Positions 1 to 12,957 are shown, counted from the stretch's first letter. The stretch is DNA of 64,000 nt from Dichetophora obliterata (GCA_963920525.1 OY986435.1:298156708-298220707); one strand, 5' to 3'. Notes: a model not told the origin generated them from the sequence alone. Numbers and translations are program-made.

Positions 1-598
1 AATTTATGCAAAAATAAACAATTTCTCGCATTTAAGTAGTTTATAATACTACAACCTAAAATGGTTCTACTCTCTTCAGATACATGGTCAAAGCGTCTCA
101 GGCCAAACACGTATCTTGCTGCATCACTAAAGGCAACCTGAATTTTGTGGGAAGAGTGCGAGTCAAGATTGCTGTATATTAGTTCTGAGTAAGATATGAG
201 TGGAAGTCTTAATTGTACAACAAGCCTCTTTTTTGTCTCAATCGGAGTAAATTTAGCACACATTCGCAAGCATCGAAGCGTGTAGTAAACTAGTTGAACA
301 ATATTGTTAACATGATCAGAGGATGAAAGTCTACAGTTAATATAAAAACCTAAACTCTTAACTTTATCAACCATTAGTAGGCAATTATTACTTAAAAAAT
401 CGGTGGTATTTGTTGGTGGTCAAGTTTATCCCTGGAGATAGGAAGAACATATGATTTTTTGGCATTAAGGCATAGATCATTATCTGATGCCCACTTTGCG
501 ATTGCAGTTAGGTCTTCATTTAGTCTACAACATAAGTCCTCAACAAGTCCGATGCGATTGGATTTATATAACTGAATATCATCAGCATAGCCATGCAT
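1..598 (-). pseudogene. Non-LTR retrotransposon reverse transcriptase, C-terminal half (degenerate)
   Basis: On the minus strand the segment begins with HGYADDIQLYKS, which contains the catalytic YADD of reverse transcriptase motif C, and continues through NEDLTAIAKWASDNDLCLNA, a typical non-LTR post-YADD helix. A stop follows near 392. The next minus-strand stretch (about 390 down to 1) then reads through KVKSLGFYINCRLSSSDHV and LRLPLISYSELIYSNLDSH, the usual thumb and connection region of Jockey/I-type RTs. The fragment runs off the left edge of the window, so the element's 3' end is not seen. The 5' part of RT, the endonuclease and gag are absent on the right, so this is a truncated, inactivated copy. 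The clade is uncertain. Seen: YADD and the alignment-like context. Inferred: dead 5'-truncated insertion. Confidence 0.85.
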
Positions 599-2227
599 TT
601 AAAAGATAATCTTACGTTATTGCACTCCTTAAAAATATCAAAAAAAAATTTTTAACAAAACCTAACGAAATGTAAATCGTAAGTATGCAATACTTTAACT
701 GAGAAGAATCCAACTTTTCATTGCAGAGGAAGTAGTTTTTTAAAAACTAAACCTCTTTAATGTCAACGCTTTTTATGCATTTCTTTTATTATGGACTTTT
801 CGATTTTGTGCTTCAACCAAAGATAAAAGATGCAAGCACAATTTTTACACTATTTTTACTGATTTTTTTTATTTTTAAAAGAATAATGTACAAAAATTAG
901 GTTTAATGTATATGAAATAAAATTAAAAATAGTTAATCAAAATTATGTTGAAATCGTATATGTTTATTTCCGTATATATTTTTGTTTGTTTATTATTCTT
1001 TCAGAATCTTGAATATCTTAACCAATTCTGTCCAATTCTTTCAGTTATACCATTTTAAAAAATGATCTAAAATTACATTTTTCAAAAATTTCCAACATGT
1101 TAGTTTATTGATATACATAAAGAAGCAAACAAACATATTTTTGCTACTCTATACCAAACAGTTGGGCATATTAGTTTATAAAAGTTAAACTTTTATTGAG
1201 AATAGTAAAATTGCATACTGTTAATGATATAGTTACCAATTATGATATATATTTATATAAATTACTTTTAATAGAATGTTTAAGTAATCAAATTAAATAT
1301 TAAAAATTAAAACTTTAAAATTAATATTCCTTTAAATGTATTTATTAATTTTAAAATATAGGGTGCTATCATGCAAACTATTACCACCCTTTTTCTATTT
1401 ACCGTATCCCCTGTTATCATCGATTAAAATATTATATTTAAAATAAATTTAATTGTTTTATTGATAACGAGAAAAATGAAGCTTTGTTATACATTTCATA
1501 TTATTTAAAAATGTAGTTTAATGACTAAAAAATATTTGTTTTACAAGTGTTCTATTTTGCTGTGGAAAAGTGCGCAAAAACCTATATCTTTTAAATGAAA
1601 AAAATATTGTAAACCGGTTTAAGAATTAAAAAGCTAAAGCTTCAATATCTGTAAAAATGAATATATTCTTCTTATAAATAAATATTTTAACTAATATTAG
1701 TATTCCCTTAAAACGGAGAAATTTCGATATTGCAACGTTATTATAAGCGAAAATAAAAGATATAATTAAAATCTGATTTAATTTGTGAACTCAGCGAGCA
1801 TATGTTAATCATCTTGCAAAATTTCATAAAAATCTAAAGACTCCTCGTATTTTTTCCTCTCTTCTGTATGGGCTCAAAGTACTGTGTGCAGTGTGTATGC
1901 ACTCATAAGTCGAGAACGGATCGTTCGATTTTCACAATTTTAGGCTTTATGGATTCCTATTGAGCCAAGAAAGAACTCAGTTAAGGAAAAAAGGGATGTG
2001 TCACACCCATATAATTTAAATTTTTAATATCGAATAGTTTTTGAGTTATAGGTCGCACTGACTCGAACTTTGGTATTCGACCACAATTAACACGTGCCGT
2101 TTCACTGATGAGCGTTGGACAAGGAGCCGCGGCATCTCCTATACTTAGGAGTTATAGATTGCATAGTCTCATATTTCTGAGCCTATAAAGAAAAATTCAC
2201 ATTTTGAGTTTTGACTTCGGTACACTA
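599..2227. other. AT-rich stretch without recognisable gene
   Basis: No coding pattern, RNA gene or clear terminal repeats were seen. Positions 1,800-2,220 are less AT-rich and look like old repeat sequence, but no family was recognised. Confidence 0.5.
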
Positions 2228-2494
2228 ACAGCCCTATTCTGGCAAATTAACAAATTGTTAACCAGTATTTTGAATATTTCTATGTGTTTTTTGTAATTTT
2301 TTTTATTTCAAAACAAAATTTGAAGCTCAAAAATAAAAATTTTTGATAAAAATTGTCAACTGCCTTTCAGTTATTGACAATTTCATTAACAAATTTTGTT
2401 TTTTGAGCTTTAAATTTTGTATTGAAAACAACAAACACATAGAAATATTCAAAATACTGGTTAACAATTTGTTAATTTGCCAGAATAGGGCTGT
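2228..2494. mobile_element. Palindromic MITE (267 bp)
   Basis: The left end ACAGCCCTATTCTGGCAAAT is matched in inverted orientation at the right end, and the symmetry continues inward for about 110 bases per arm with few mismatches. The arms meet around 2,350, so the whole unit can fold into one hairpin. The flanks offer TAA on both sides (just before the left CAGCCC and just after the right GGGCTG), consistent with a 3-bp duplication but too short to be decisive. It has no coding capacity; an open frame across the right arm is a by-product of the palindrome. Confidence 0.75.
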
Positions 2495-3378
2495 AAATAG
2501 TATTAGAACAACGGAAAATTTTATAAATTTTTTCTCTGTTATTAAAATTAATACCTATTTAGAAGAATTTACAGGCTTTTTGCTTTTCAAAGAAAAAGAT
2601 AACCTTGAGTATAATAACAAAAAAATCTTAAGGTATTAAGGCTTCTTCCCAAAATGCAAATATTTTCAAAAATTGCAAAAACTTGCAGCTTAATTAAGGA
2701 ATGAACTATGAGATTGGAACTTAAAAAAAATTAAATTTGCATGCAAACATATGCGAACAAAAATTCTGTTCGTAGTTATATCAAAGTGTTAGCTCAATTT
2801 TAATTTTTTTATTTATGCAAAACTTTGTATAACTAATTTAAAACCATGATTTATGAAGCAACTTATTGTAAATTAATCTTCATACCTTGACAAAGATTTT
2901 CCAAAACAAAAGAAGTTTAAAAGTTAACAACTTTAATCAGCGCAGTTTATACAAAAAACTGCTGTCCTGAAGATTGAAATAATTAAAAAAAAACACAAAG
3001 AGCACCGTTTTACGACAGCCGTATTAAGTTTATCAGATAAAGATCTCGCTTTCAAACTTTTGACATTTAAACTGGTTTCTTGTGTGTTCTAGCTTTATTA
3101 TCGAAAAAAATTTATCACTTGCAAATGTTTTTTTTTTCTTTTGACCTTCTAGATTGTTCAAATCCCACACTGTGCACAGGGAAGTTATTTTGTTTAATAA
3201 ACATCGAGAAAAAAGAAAATGTAACTTCAAGAAAGCAAAATTAGGTTAAAGTTGAACGCCTACGCTAAAAAATGAAAATTTTCCAATTCCTTATACGTTT
3301 ATGTATGATTTTTCAATAGACTTCACCACACCCAAATCCTTTGAATTTGGTGCCTGGTAATTCTCTTATTTGTGCATG
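2495..3378. other. AT-rich stretch without recognisable gene
   Basis: Nothing interpretable was found: short random frames only and no repeat structure beyond homopolymer runs. Confidence 0.5.
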
Positions 3379-4121
3379 CAGAGAAAAAACATAGTTGGAA
3401 CAACCATGTTAGTACGGCTTTTTCGCTTACGAGTCACTCATACTACCAGTTAGCTACAGCCGCTTCTACCGCTCGCCTGACTAATGCCATTCATAAACAT
3501 GGTACATTAAGTGCATTGTCACAAAAATAGCAATATTTATGATAAACAAAATATGGTCAGAATTGCGAAATATATTTACGGTAAACAGAAATATGTTTGC
3601 TACAATTAAAGTCGAAAATGTCACTTTTCTGCGTGCTGTTTTTAGGATAAGGCGATTAAAAACAAACCACAATAATTGAACAGTTGACAAACGAAACGGC
3701 ACATAGCCAGGAATCGATAGAACTTATTGTGTCTGAATGGAGTGAAAGTTTTTCCTGCAAACTGTTCAGACACAATAAATTCTTTCGCTTTTTGGTTATG
3801 TTCTGCTTCGTTTGCCAACAATCAAAGAATAGTTCAGACAAACATTCAAAATTTTAACATGTTTGTCTCTTTAATAATATTCACATTTATCATGATTGAC
3901 AGAACTACAACATTTTTGTTGCAACTAATAGTTGAGGCAATCATAGTATGTTGACGATTTCATTGATGTTATGATTTCAACTATAATGTTATTTTTGGTT
4001 CCACCATTAGTAAACAATGACTTTATTACGGCAAAAATTTGTGTTTGCAGAAATAATACAATAATTTAAGTAAAAAAAATATTATTGCAGTAATCATGTC
4101 TCAACCATGTCTTTTCTCTGC
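3379..4121. mobile_element. Foldback-type element with imperfect inverted ends
   Basis: The ends GCAGAGAAAAAACATAGTTG (left) and the reverse complement of the right end, GCAGAGAAAAGACATGGTTG, match. A second, inner symmetry lies around 3,680-3,830, where ACAAACGAA and a block ending in TTATTGTGTCTG recur inverted. The pattern is that of a decayed foldback element. No convincing target-site duplication and no coding sequence were seen. Confidence 0.55.
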
Positions 4122-4464
4122 GTGTGGTAGTTCAAATTTACATTCAATCCAGCTAAATTATTTGAGATCTGCTGCATTGGGTACCTTACATAACAAAACA
4201 AAAGGCCTCAGTCCAAAATTTTGACACAAAATTCTTCGAAGTGACACGTAGCGTAAATATAAGGACATTTTTTTTCAGTGCTCAGTAGAGTAGAACGAAA
4301 TATATGCAAGCATAAAATCTTCACCGGCTTCACATTATTTGAAAACTTCTCGTCGAATCAAATTTTTTTGCATCCTTAGTTGATTTTTGCGACATAAATT
4401 TTGACTTTGTCGAAGGGTTTTTGCAATTCATTGCTAGGCTGATTTTTTTTAAAACTGAAATCGA
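4122..4464. other. Short gene-free stretch
   Basis: AT-rich sequence with no recognised feature; it lies between two inverted-repeat elements. Confidence 0.45.
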
Positions 4465-5468
4465 AAAATATAGGTCCAAATTTTTTTGATGCAAACCTCT
4501 TCATAAAGGCATGATAAAAACCTTTCAAGAGTTCCCTTAGATCCATGTACGCTCTATAAGATATTCGGGTTCAAGGTTGTCCGAAATCAGACATTCGCCA
4601 ATATTTCCGCTTATTTTTTTTCACATTAAATGTGCTGGGGACATTTTTGAAGATAATTGTCTGATCTACAACTTTGTATAATAATATTTTATGTCCGACA
4701 AAGAGGAGCGGAAATACTGGCGAATGACCGATTTCCAGGGTTGGGCGTAGTGCACTAAATGTTGAGTGCACTCAGTCTTTCACTAGCACTAAAATATATT
4801 GAAAGAAATTCTATTTTTCACTATTTATTTACCAGCTTAGTGATAGTGAAGCATCTCTTCACTATCACTAATGATTTTAGTAGTAGTGTTTTATTGTTGC
4901 ACTATAACTAAATTGAGTGGTAGTTACTAAATCTCCACTACACTCAAATAGTGCAAAATTTTAACAGCCACTAAATGAAAGCTGAAATTGAAAGTTTTTC
5001 CACTTAACTTTCAAATATGACTGGTTTTAAAACTATTTCAGTTAGACTCGAATTAAAAAAAAAAAATCTATAATTAAGAAAAACTATTTTTCGAGCTTCT
5101 GGTCATATATGTTTACGAAGAAAACAACAGCAACAGCTCTGAATGAGTATCACCAAGTTAGGATCAGACAGACAGTTTATATAAAATTGGTGTTATTTAA
5201 AATAATAGTTTCATGAAAGTTAAATCGCTTACAGCAAATAATTTTTAGCATAGCTTATTTTTCTTGTTTTACTTAATATTTTTATATTTTACTAAGAATA
5301 GCATAGAAACATACAAATTTCTGTGTAATATTGAAATACTCAATACTACAAGTAAACTGTTCCTGTTTTCTTTCAATTGAGTGATAACTTTCTGTGCTGT
5401 ACCACCATTAGTGGAAGTATTTTTTTTTGCACTATTTATTTAGTGCAAAAAAAAATTTTTTTCACTAA

Positions 5469-6160
5469 AGGCCTGTTTCCAGCTCTCAAGTAAAGCTTAT
5501 TTTCATACATAAATCTGAAAAGTAATCGAAAAGTAATTTTTCCTTCTCAAAATTACTTGAAAGAGAATCCAGCTCGTAAGAAAAATTTTCTGTTCTTACT
5601 ACTTTTTTTTCATTGAAAAGTGACAACGGTAACACTGTGAATGTCAAGAAATATATGCAAGTTATATTATTACTTCAAGTAAAATTTTGGCAACCAACAT
5701 TCAAAGGTAAATAATTTTATTGATATCATTGATTAATTGATTTAAAATTAATAAAAGAATATTTTAGACATGCACATGAACATTTCTACGGAGGGAGAAG
5801 AAGAAGCAGTCAATTTTGAGGGGCAGATGTCTTCCGAGAAGCGGTCGAAAGCTGTCCGGAAGAAGCGGTCTGCCAACATGTAAACAAAATGTAATAAAAT
5901 GTAAACAAACGCTTTTCTCTATTACTTACCTTTGCAATTCAGCCATTACTCATTTAATGAATTATTTCAATATTTATTGCAACAAATTTATTTCAATGTT
6001 TGATGAAAACAAATCGGCCTAAATTTTCAATACAAAGTGATACAATGCTGGAACTGTCAAAACTCTCGCCGTCAAAATTACTTGTCTACTACTTTTTTAC
6101 ACTCAAGAAACTTAAGTAACTTTTTTCTTGAGTAATTATTTGAGAGCTGGATAGAGACCT
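5469..6160. mobile_element. PIF/Harbinger-like element nested in the hAT-like element
   Basis: TIRs are AGGCCTGTTTCCAGCTCTCA (left) and AGGTCTCTATCCAGCTCTCA (complement of right). TAA flanks both ends (5,466-5,468 and 6,161-6,163). The TWA-type 3-bp duplication and GGCCTGTT-like terminus fit the PIF/Harbinger superfamily. The length is 692 bp. It carries one coding-like patch (5,770-5,883) but no transposase, so it looks like an internally deleted derivative. Confidence 0.75.
5770..5883 (+). pseudogene. Small coding-like remnant in Harbinger-like element (37 codons)
   Basis: The frame MHMNISTEGEEEAVNFEGQ continues with an Arg/Lys/Ser-rich tail (KRSKAVRKKRSAN) and a TAA stop. The base composition is much richer in G and C than the surroundings, and the ATG is preceded by a possible 3' splice site (ATATTTTAG). 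An acidic patch followed by a basic patch suits a nuclear DNA-binding protein, such as the accessory Myb-like protein of Harbinger elements, but no domain is recognisable. It may be a leftover exon of the parental element. Confidence in real coding origin is moderate; function is unknown. Confidence 0.4.
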
Positions 6161-6500
6161 TAAGCTGTAAACATTTTTTTTTCCACTATTCTTAAATGAA
6201 TTTGAGTGAGAAATTTTTCACTATCACTATCACTCATGTGTAGTGAGGCTTTTATTTTTCAATTCAGCAGTCAAAAATAATAGAAGATAGAGAATAATTT
6301 TACACTTTCAGTACATGTAAGCTGAAACTGCAAATTTAGTGCACAACACCCAACTCTACCGATTTCAAACAACTTTGAGCCCGAATATCTTCTAAGCCTA
6401 CATGGTATCTTAGGGAAAGGTTGTTCATCTTGCTTTAATTAAGAGGTTTGAATCCTCGAACTTTTTCTATAGATAAATCAAACAACTGTCGAAAAACAGC

Positions 6501-8579
6501 ATATTTTTTTGTTAATTTCTTTGATGGTTTGTAAAGAAAGTATTTAAATCATAGTCATTTTGCTCCATTGACAATAATTGAGGCACTTCGTTAACTAAAA
6601 ATTTGTATTATTTCTTTTTTCGTTTTTGCACAGAAATATATAATTAAACTGTTGCTTTCTTAAGTTAAAAAAAGTATTCGGTGCTTTCGTACTCGGAAAA
6701 AAAAATTTTTACCTTAATGATAACCTTTTATTTCGAAAGAAAAATAACATTACAATAATACGTACGAAAAATATTTTTGCCATCTCAATAATGAGCAGAA
6801 TTTGAGATGCTTTTCTTGGAATAATTAATGTTTGTAGTTCCAAAGCTTTTCTCCGAATTAAAAACATTTCTAAATACAACCCATGATCTTTAATTTCTAT
6901 TGAATGAATTCAAAAATTTTTCATTCATAGGTTCTTTACACTCATAAGCTGTTGGTTTTACAAGTGTATGCTTTTTATCGCTCTTGCCCTCTTAAAGTTA
7001 ATAATGTCTCCGGTAAAGCTTAAAGTTTCCTATACTTTATATAGGAGAAATAACATTGGGGTTGCTTTGTAAGACTTCTTCCAACGGCCAAAAATCACGA
7101 AGGCACCTTTTGCAACAACAGTTGAGCGTTATTGGCGTTAATCCTGCCTAATTGCGAAAATAAGATTTGAGTTTTGAGTGACGACTTCTGCAGCCAACGC
7201 ATGTCTAGAATTCTATACAATTTCATTTGGAATTCTGAAGAAAGCAGAACGCATAAATTCAAAATGATAAATACGAGTATCCTCTTTGTTGTTGTTTTTA
7301 AAATTATTTTGAAATTAATGCAGCTTATGTTTTCAATTAAAAATTTTTCATCAGGTGTCTTTTATTATTAGCAATAATGGTGCTGATCGGAACGAGCCCC
7401 CCACCACTAACACCACCAACAGGGTGGAACTTAAATTTATTACCGTTTCGTTGCCGTTAAAAGCGCCAAAATGAAAAGCCTTACAGCACGTTCCGAAACA
7501 ACAGCAAAAACTGTGCTGAGCATTCAAAATTTAAATAATGACTGCAGCTAGAGACAAAGCGTATATAAAGGCAGCTTACCAAAAAGGCAGGTAATAAGGG
7601 TACACTTAAAAGCAGTCGCCCGCAAATACACAAGCACCACACACACACACAATACAATACCTTCTACACCGTAAGAGATACAAACAAATAAAACAATTGG
7701 CAGCATATGAGCCGCTGAGCTTTCTTAATGAATACTTTTTAACATTTGCTGCCTTTGTTGATTTAACCCGAACAATTGGAGAGTTGGAGGAGCAAAAAGG
7801 TGGCGAAAATACAAAAATGGCAACAACAACTGTAATAAGTTCTTCCTTTGTTCTTGTTGGCGCAGGTTGAACAAAGAATAGCGTAATTGTTACTAAGGAG
7901 AAGCAGCACAGCCTATAGAAAGTTTTTTACTCTGCAGGAAAAATAAACAATTAGGAAGAAACTGACTGTTAAGAAAAAAGCAGAAATAAAAAGCAACAAT
8001 AGCAACATGGCAATAACAAAAACTTGGTACGAAAAATGCCGCAGGGTATTGTATTTAATACAAGAAGGAAATAAGAAATAAGGAAAGGGTAAGTGAACGC
8101 AGTTAAGAGGGGCAATAAAGGCAAATACAAAACAATTGTTATTTCTCGATGCAGGCGGGACCAAAAGTGTTAAGTATTAAATATTAACATTTCTCTTTTA
8201 ACTTCTTATTAAACGTGGCGTGTTTTTACAAAGCAAATGTCTACATTTTTATGGTAAGTGAAGAAATTTCTTTAAATAAAAGTAATCTTTTTAAGTCTGT
8301 AACGACTAACATCGGCTGAATATAGAAAAAGGATACCACTCTGCATATTAGCTCCCCGACCATGCGCAGGGAAAATGGGTTGAGCTTTGCTTCAAGCATA
8401 AATTTTAGTTGGCTAAATAAAAAATAAATTATGCAGAGGATTTTGAGCGTAAAAATAAAACAAGAAAAAAAAAACAAAGTTTTCATATTAATAAAAACCT
8501 TTAACGAAAACAAAATGAAGAAACTAAAATAAATTTAGCTAAGCAACTATTAAGTTAAAGAGAAAAAGGTGAAACTATC
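6501..8579. other. Gene-free stretch with microsatellites
   Basis: No coding or mobile feature was recognised. It contains a short CA run at about 7,638-7,651 and CAA/AAC-rich low-complexity sequence (7,400-7,880). This composition, less extreme in AT than the neighbourhood, looks like ordinary single-copy intergenic or intronic fly DNA. Confidence 0.45.
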
Positions 8580-9620
8580 TCGCCATTCTATACCCACTTT
8601 GATATACCAAGAGACGGATATAGTAAAATGGTACAACTTCGAAAAACATTTGAAACTAAGCTTAGTACTAAGAAAGAATGGAACAGCGAGCTAATAACGC
8701 AACCGAAACAGTATACCATGATATTCGGATGGCTCCAAGACATTGGAAGGTCTAAACGCAGGGGTGTACGGGCCAAGAAACAAGCACTTTGAGCCTATGA
8801 AAACAACACCCTGTATCTTCCAAGCGGAAATCCTAGCAATACAGGTGTGTGCGTAATTCAACCTGGACCGAAAATACAAAGGTCAGGATATAGTTGTGAT
8901 GTCAGACAGCCAAGCAGCAATCAAAGCATTAGTTTCCTGTGAGATATCATCGAGAATAACATGGGAATACCTAACAAAACTCAACGAACTAGGCAAGAAT
9001 AACACTGTTACTATACTTTGGGTGCCAGGACACAAGGAATACAGGGTAACGAAGAAGCCGATGGTCTAGCGCGACAGGGTGCAGCCACAAAATTTATAGG
9101 ACCAGAACCATTCTGTGGATTGGGCACACATTCTATTAAAGAAGAACTAAGAAGGGAGGAGAGGCATAAACGTTCAAACCTTTGGAAAAGCCTCCCAAAG
9201 CTAAAACAATCCAAATTGCTCCTCAGAGATTTTAACACTCGGAGAGCAAAATTGTGCATAAGCTTAGGCAAACCGAATCTTAGGATTCTAACGGGGTTCC
9301 TTACAGGACACTGTAAACTTAAATACCACCTGATGAAATTGGGCATCGAAACCGATAGTAACTGCCAGTTCTGTGAAGAAGCAGAGGAGTCTCCAATACA
9401 TCTTCTTACAAACTGCGACACTGTGGCTCGCAGACTTAAACTAGTACTGGGGAACAATGAGTTGAGTCTAGAACAAATTTCATCCCTTCAACCTTAAAAC
9501 AATCTCAAATTTATCAGAGAACTAGGTCTGGATGAAATTCTGTAATCCGTCAACCCAGCGGAGCATTGAGAAGGAGGTACAATAGATCTCATTAGGTCGC
9601 TGTACGCATCTCTACCATAA
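8580..9620 (+). pseudogene. Non-LTR retrotransposon RNase H domain and 3' end (R1/I/LOA-type), frameshifted
   Basis: Starting near 8,722 the plus strand reads YSDGSKTLEG...AGVYGPRN, then FQAEILAIQVCA, SDSQAAIKAL, and VTILWVPGHK followed, after a one-base loss near 9,035, by GIQGNEEADGLARQGAA. This preserves the RNase H catalytic order D (SDGS), E (QAEILA), D (SDSQ), D (EEAD). Downstream is the usual C-terminal Cys/His patch CQFCEEAEESPIHLLTNC and a stop at 9,495-9,497, then a GC-richer 3' tail (GAGAAGGAGGTACAATAGAT). A stop occurs after QVCA. Two frame breaks mean it is dead. RT and endonuclease are missing, as expected for a 5'-truncated copy. A 148-residue frame on the opposite strand is a shadow. 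Confidence 0.88.
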
Positions 9621-12600
9621 AACATTTACATACCACCCCGTATGCTAATTTAAATTACTACCACTAGCACATATGTGTAAGGGCACTTGTAATGATTCGA
9701 AAAAGCATCTTAAAGTACCATTTACTGAATTCAAAACCCATTTTGATTCGTCTCAAAATCTTTCTTATCTTTGAGATATGGCATGTAAGAATTTATAGTT
9801 TTGCTGACTTTTATTTCCTTTCATCATTCATACAATGCAAATGGTCGTTGAAACCATAAATTTGGGTGTTAGTTTCCTTTACGCCAACAGTCAACTGCCA
9901 ACAGCCAAGGGCACGATTTAAGTTTATCTGATTAACTAATTGAGATGCAGTTTATTAATGAAATGGGTTCATATTTTAATATGATAAAAAGTATAAAACT
10001 AGAAAGGATTTGTTTGCTAAAAGTTTTTTGTAAAGCTACATAAAAGAAATATCTCCTTCTACATGATGGAATAGTATTTCCGCTTCCACAGAGTTGAGCA
10101 GGAAAGAGGCTCGTATTTTGACTGCTCCATGCACTTCAGCTGCCACTGAACACTCATGCAGCACTCAAATTTTCATCCACTCAAAAAAACGATGCAAATT
10201 AACTGTAGATAATGCCGGAAAAGTATATCTGATCGCACATAATAAAAATCGAATGTCTTCAATAAAGATATCCAACAAAATGATACTTCCCTAAAAGTTG
10301 TACCGCCTGAGAGTGAAATCATCAATTCTGCTACTTCACTTGAAGCACCACCATTTAATTTCCAACCATTTGTAGCATGCAACGGTTTAAATGCTTTTTT
10401 AAAGATTTTGAATTTGCTGACAGGAAGCGGATACACGCATTATATCCGGCTAGGGATCGTCGGCTTGTGGGGGTGGAGTTCTTGCACCCTATCAGACAAT
10501 GCTTTACCTTGCTACGTAAAAATTATTTTAATTTGCGTGCGGAGTATGTAACTTAAATACATATATAGAATCGGACAAGATGTGTAGAAGAGATAACTTA
10601 GACAGGAAACGGAAGTGACCTAATTTCGGACGGACATATTAGAAAAGAACTTTTTAGCAAACAACCTTCTGCTGCAAGACATATATGGAAGATATTATGT
10701 TGCTTGATGATGTAAGTGCAACATATATGTACCCTCCCAGCCATGATCCTAATTTTAACACCAAAAAATAAAAAAAAACAAACTAAATAGGATCCCTATC
10801 TTTCATCACAAACCAACTACCTTATGCTGAAATCAAAAGGAAATATTTAACTTTCCATGATAACAAAATTTTTATTTCATATAAAAGAGATAAACATTAT
10901 TGTTAAATAAAACTAAATTATATGTTAATTTTATTAACATTTAAATCCTATAAAAATATTTATATTAGGTACTTAGACCAGAAAACGAGAAATAAAAAAA
11001 AGTTCTACCAAAATAGTTATGGAGAAAAAGAATAAGTATATAATACAAAAGAATTAAACCGGGGTCAAAAAACTTTAGCTATTGCTTATATACTAAGTGT
11101 TGTTTTTGTTTTTCGTATAAAATAATACAGAATGGCAAGTGTTACCATTTGAAAATGGTGTGTTCAAATAATTTTAATGACTGTGACGTTTATGCACTAT
11201 TATACATAAAACAACCATTTAATGGCTAAAAAAAATTATAAACAGGAAATTTTTCTTTTTTTTTCTTTTAGCTTTAAATTATTACATTTAAATTATTCAT
11301 TATTTAATTTAAATGAAGAAAATAAATTTTGAGTAGCTAAGTGCGAACAAAACAACATCTTCGTTTGCAATGCTAATAAAAGAGTAATTCTCATGCATTC
11401 TTTACAATAAAAAACTTGATTTCAACTCACTTCTTTTAACGCCGCTGCTCCCACGATGAAAGATCTTTCAGCGTTGTGCTGCGAGAGAGCATTTGATGAT
11501 CTGGAAAATTATTTAAGAGAATTTTTCTCTTTCATTGCAAAGAACGACATATACACATTAGTAACACACATTCAATAAAAAAAATCATTAAATGTTCAGC
11601 TTAACTCACCACTATGGCAATTAACTTTGTTAGCATTATTGTTAACATATATATAAAAAAAATAAAAAACCTACATTCATGTAATTACCTTTTAATTTTT
11701 GAGAATGTTAATCTGTATTTTTTCCATCAAATTTTCATTTTTTTTTAATTATTCACAACATTAATTTTTTTTTCATCACTTTTTACTTAAGTAGTTAATA
11801 AGTTTCTTTTCTTTAACTTTAAGTGTGTATATAATAGAAATTGTTGTTGGTTACATGAATGTATGTTGTTTTTTTTCACTTATATTAGTTCATGATGTTT
11901 TAATTATGCAAATTAGGTCTTTATTTAATATTTTTAATGATTTTAGATTTTATGAATGTATGTTAGGTATTAATGTTAGCAGTATATATAGGTTTTCTTC
12001 ACTATTTTCTAATTTTTAAGTATTTTTAATTCACTTTTTAGATTTAAGCAGTATGTATGTAAAAAAATAATTTTTAAAGTGTTTTTCTTTAATTTTTGTA
12101 AATTACTAAATTGTTATTGATTTCATTTAACCATTGTTAAAAGTTATTACTTTTCACTTTTTTGTATGTTTGGTCTGGTCAAATATTTCTAACTTTTATT
12201 ATAGACCACATGTTTAAGTTTCTACCGCTTACGACTGCCGACTGAAGCCAAACTCACGAAGCCAATTTTGCCTAGATTTCTGGTTCGGCATAAAAACTCG
12301 TTCTCAGCATATACAGAAATGTTGATATAAATCGAAAAAAAAAATGAAGAATAGAAAATCTCCTTTGGGATTTTTAATTAGGAGCCAATCTAGTTAATAA
12401 TTTTTAATTAGATATTGATATAAAATTATGCAAAAATTTTATCCGGTTTGGAATTGACGCCAGGAAAAGTTAATTTTTCAATACTGTAGCACAGGTGTTA
12501 TCAAATCTTAACTTTTCAAAGGTTATAAGATAATTTTAGTTCAATAAGCTTAGATGACAGTAGATTATTTCTACAATTAAATAAATTTATTTAATTAAAA

Positions 12601-12855
12601 AAGTATGATTATAATTTTATCTCTTTTTCTCTATTATTTCAATTTAATAAAAAAATGTAACTTATTTATTTTCCAATTTATTTGCATTTACTACTTTAAA
12701 CTAAAGTGGCAAAATTAAGTAAATAAAACTTGTTTCCAAAATTTGATTGGTTTTAAAATTAAAAAAAAAACACCTTGAAATTATGATAATTTTTCGACTT
12801 TTAAATAAGCACTTGTTTCCTCGTTGGCTTCTGGATAGAAAAAGGTCGAATCACT
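9621..12855. other. Long AT-rich stretch without recognised gene
   Basis: No domain, RNA gene or TIR pair was recognised. Between about 10,090 and 10,500 composition is less AT-biased and frames of 66-87 codons occur on both strands, none resembling a known family. Treat that patch as a possible old coding or repeat remnant. Positions 11,100-12,200 are dominated by T-rich and A-rich runs. Confidence 0.4.
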
Positions 12856-12957
12856 GTACCGGAAATTACTCGTTTGGTAATAAAAACAATCTTAAAAGCA
12901 TGTTTAAGAAAATTTCGAGATAGATAATAATATTTATTCAATTTCCGGTACAGTGGT
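12856..12957. repeat. Short inverted repeat (hairpin)
   Basis: CACTGTACCGGAAATTAC near 12,856 is mirrored by AATTTCCGGTACAGTG near 12,940, with a roughly 70-base loop. It could be a tiny MITE core; ends and duplication are not defined. Confidence 0.45.

Larger units (their letters stand above)
4736..6358. mobile_element. hAT-like non-autonomous element with 8-bp target duplication
   Basis: The element is bounded by perfect 8-bp direct repeats CCGATTTC at 4,728-4,735 and 6,359-6,366. The TIRs are CAGGGTTGGGCGTAGTGCAC on the left and, on the complement of the right end, TAGAGTTGGGTGTTGTGCAC. CAG(G/A)G termini with an 8-bp duplication are typical of the hAT superfamily. Much of the interior is built of diverged copies of ACTATTTA / AGTGCA-like motifs, giving many short symmetric blocks next to both ends. 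No transposase was seen. A further element (5,469-6,160) sits inside. Confidence 0.8.
4465..6500. mobile_element. Foldback element split by a hAT-like insertion
   Basis: The left arm (about 4,465-4,735) contains GATATTCGGGTTCAAGGTTG. The right arm (about 6,359-6,500) contains its inverted counterpart around TTTGAGCCCGAATATCTTC, followed by the inverted match of the CAAACCTCTT block. A smaller inverted pair (ATTCGCCAATATTTCCGC near 4,592 and its complement near 4,710) is nested within the left half. The arms are now 1.6 kb apart because of the 4,736-6,358 insertion; removing it restores one palindrome. No coding content belongs to this unit. Confidence 0.6.

Noticed and set aside
9011..9457. 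148-codon frame on the minus strand
   Set aside because: It is antisense to the clear RNase H coding remnant and shows no domain of its own.
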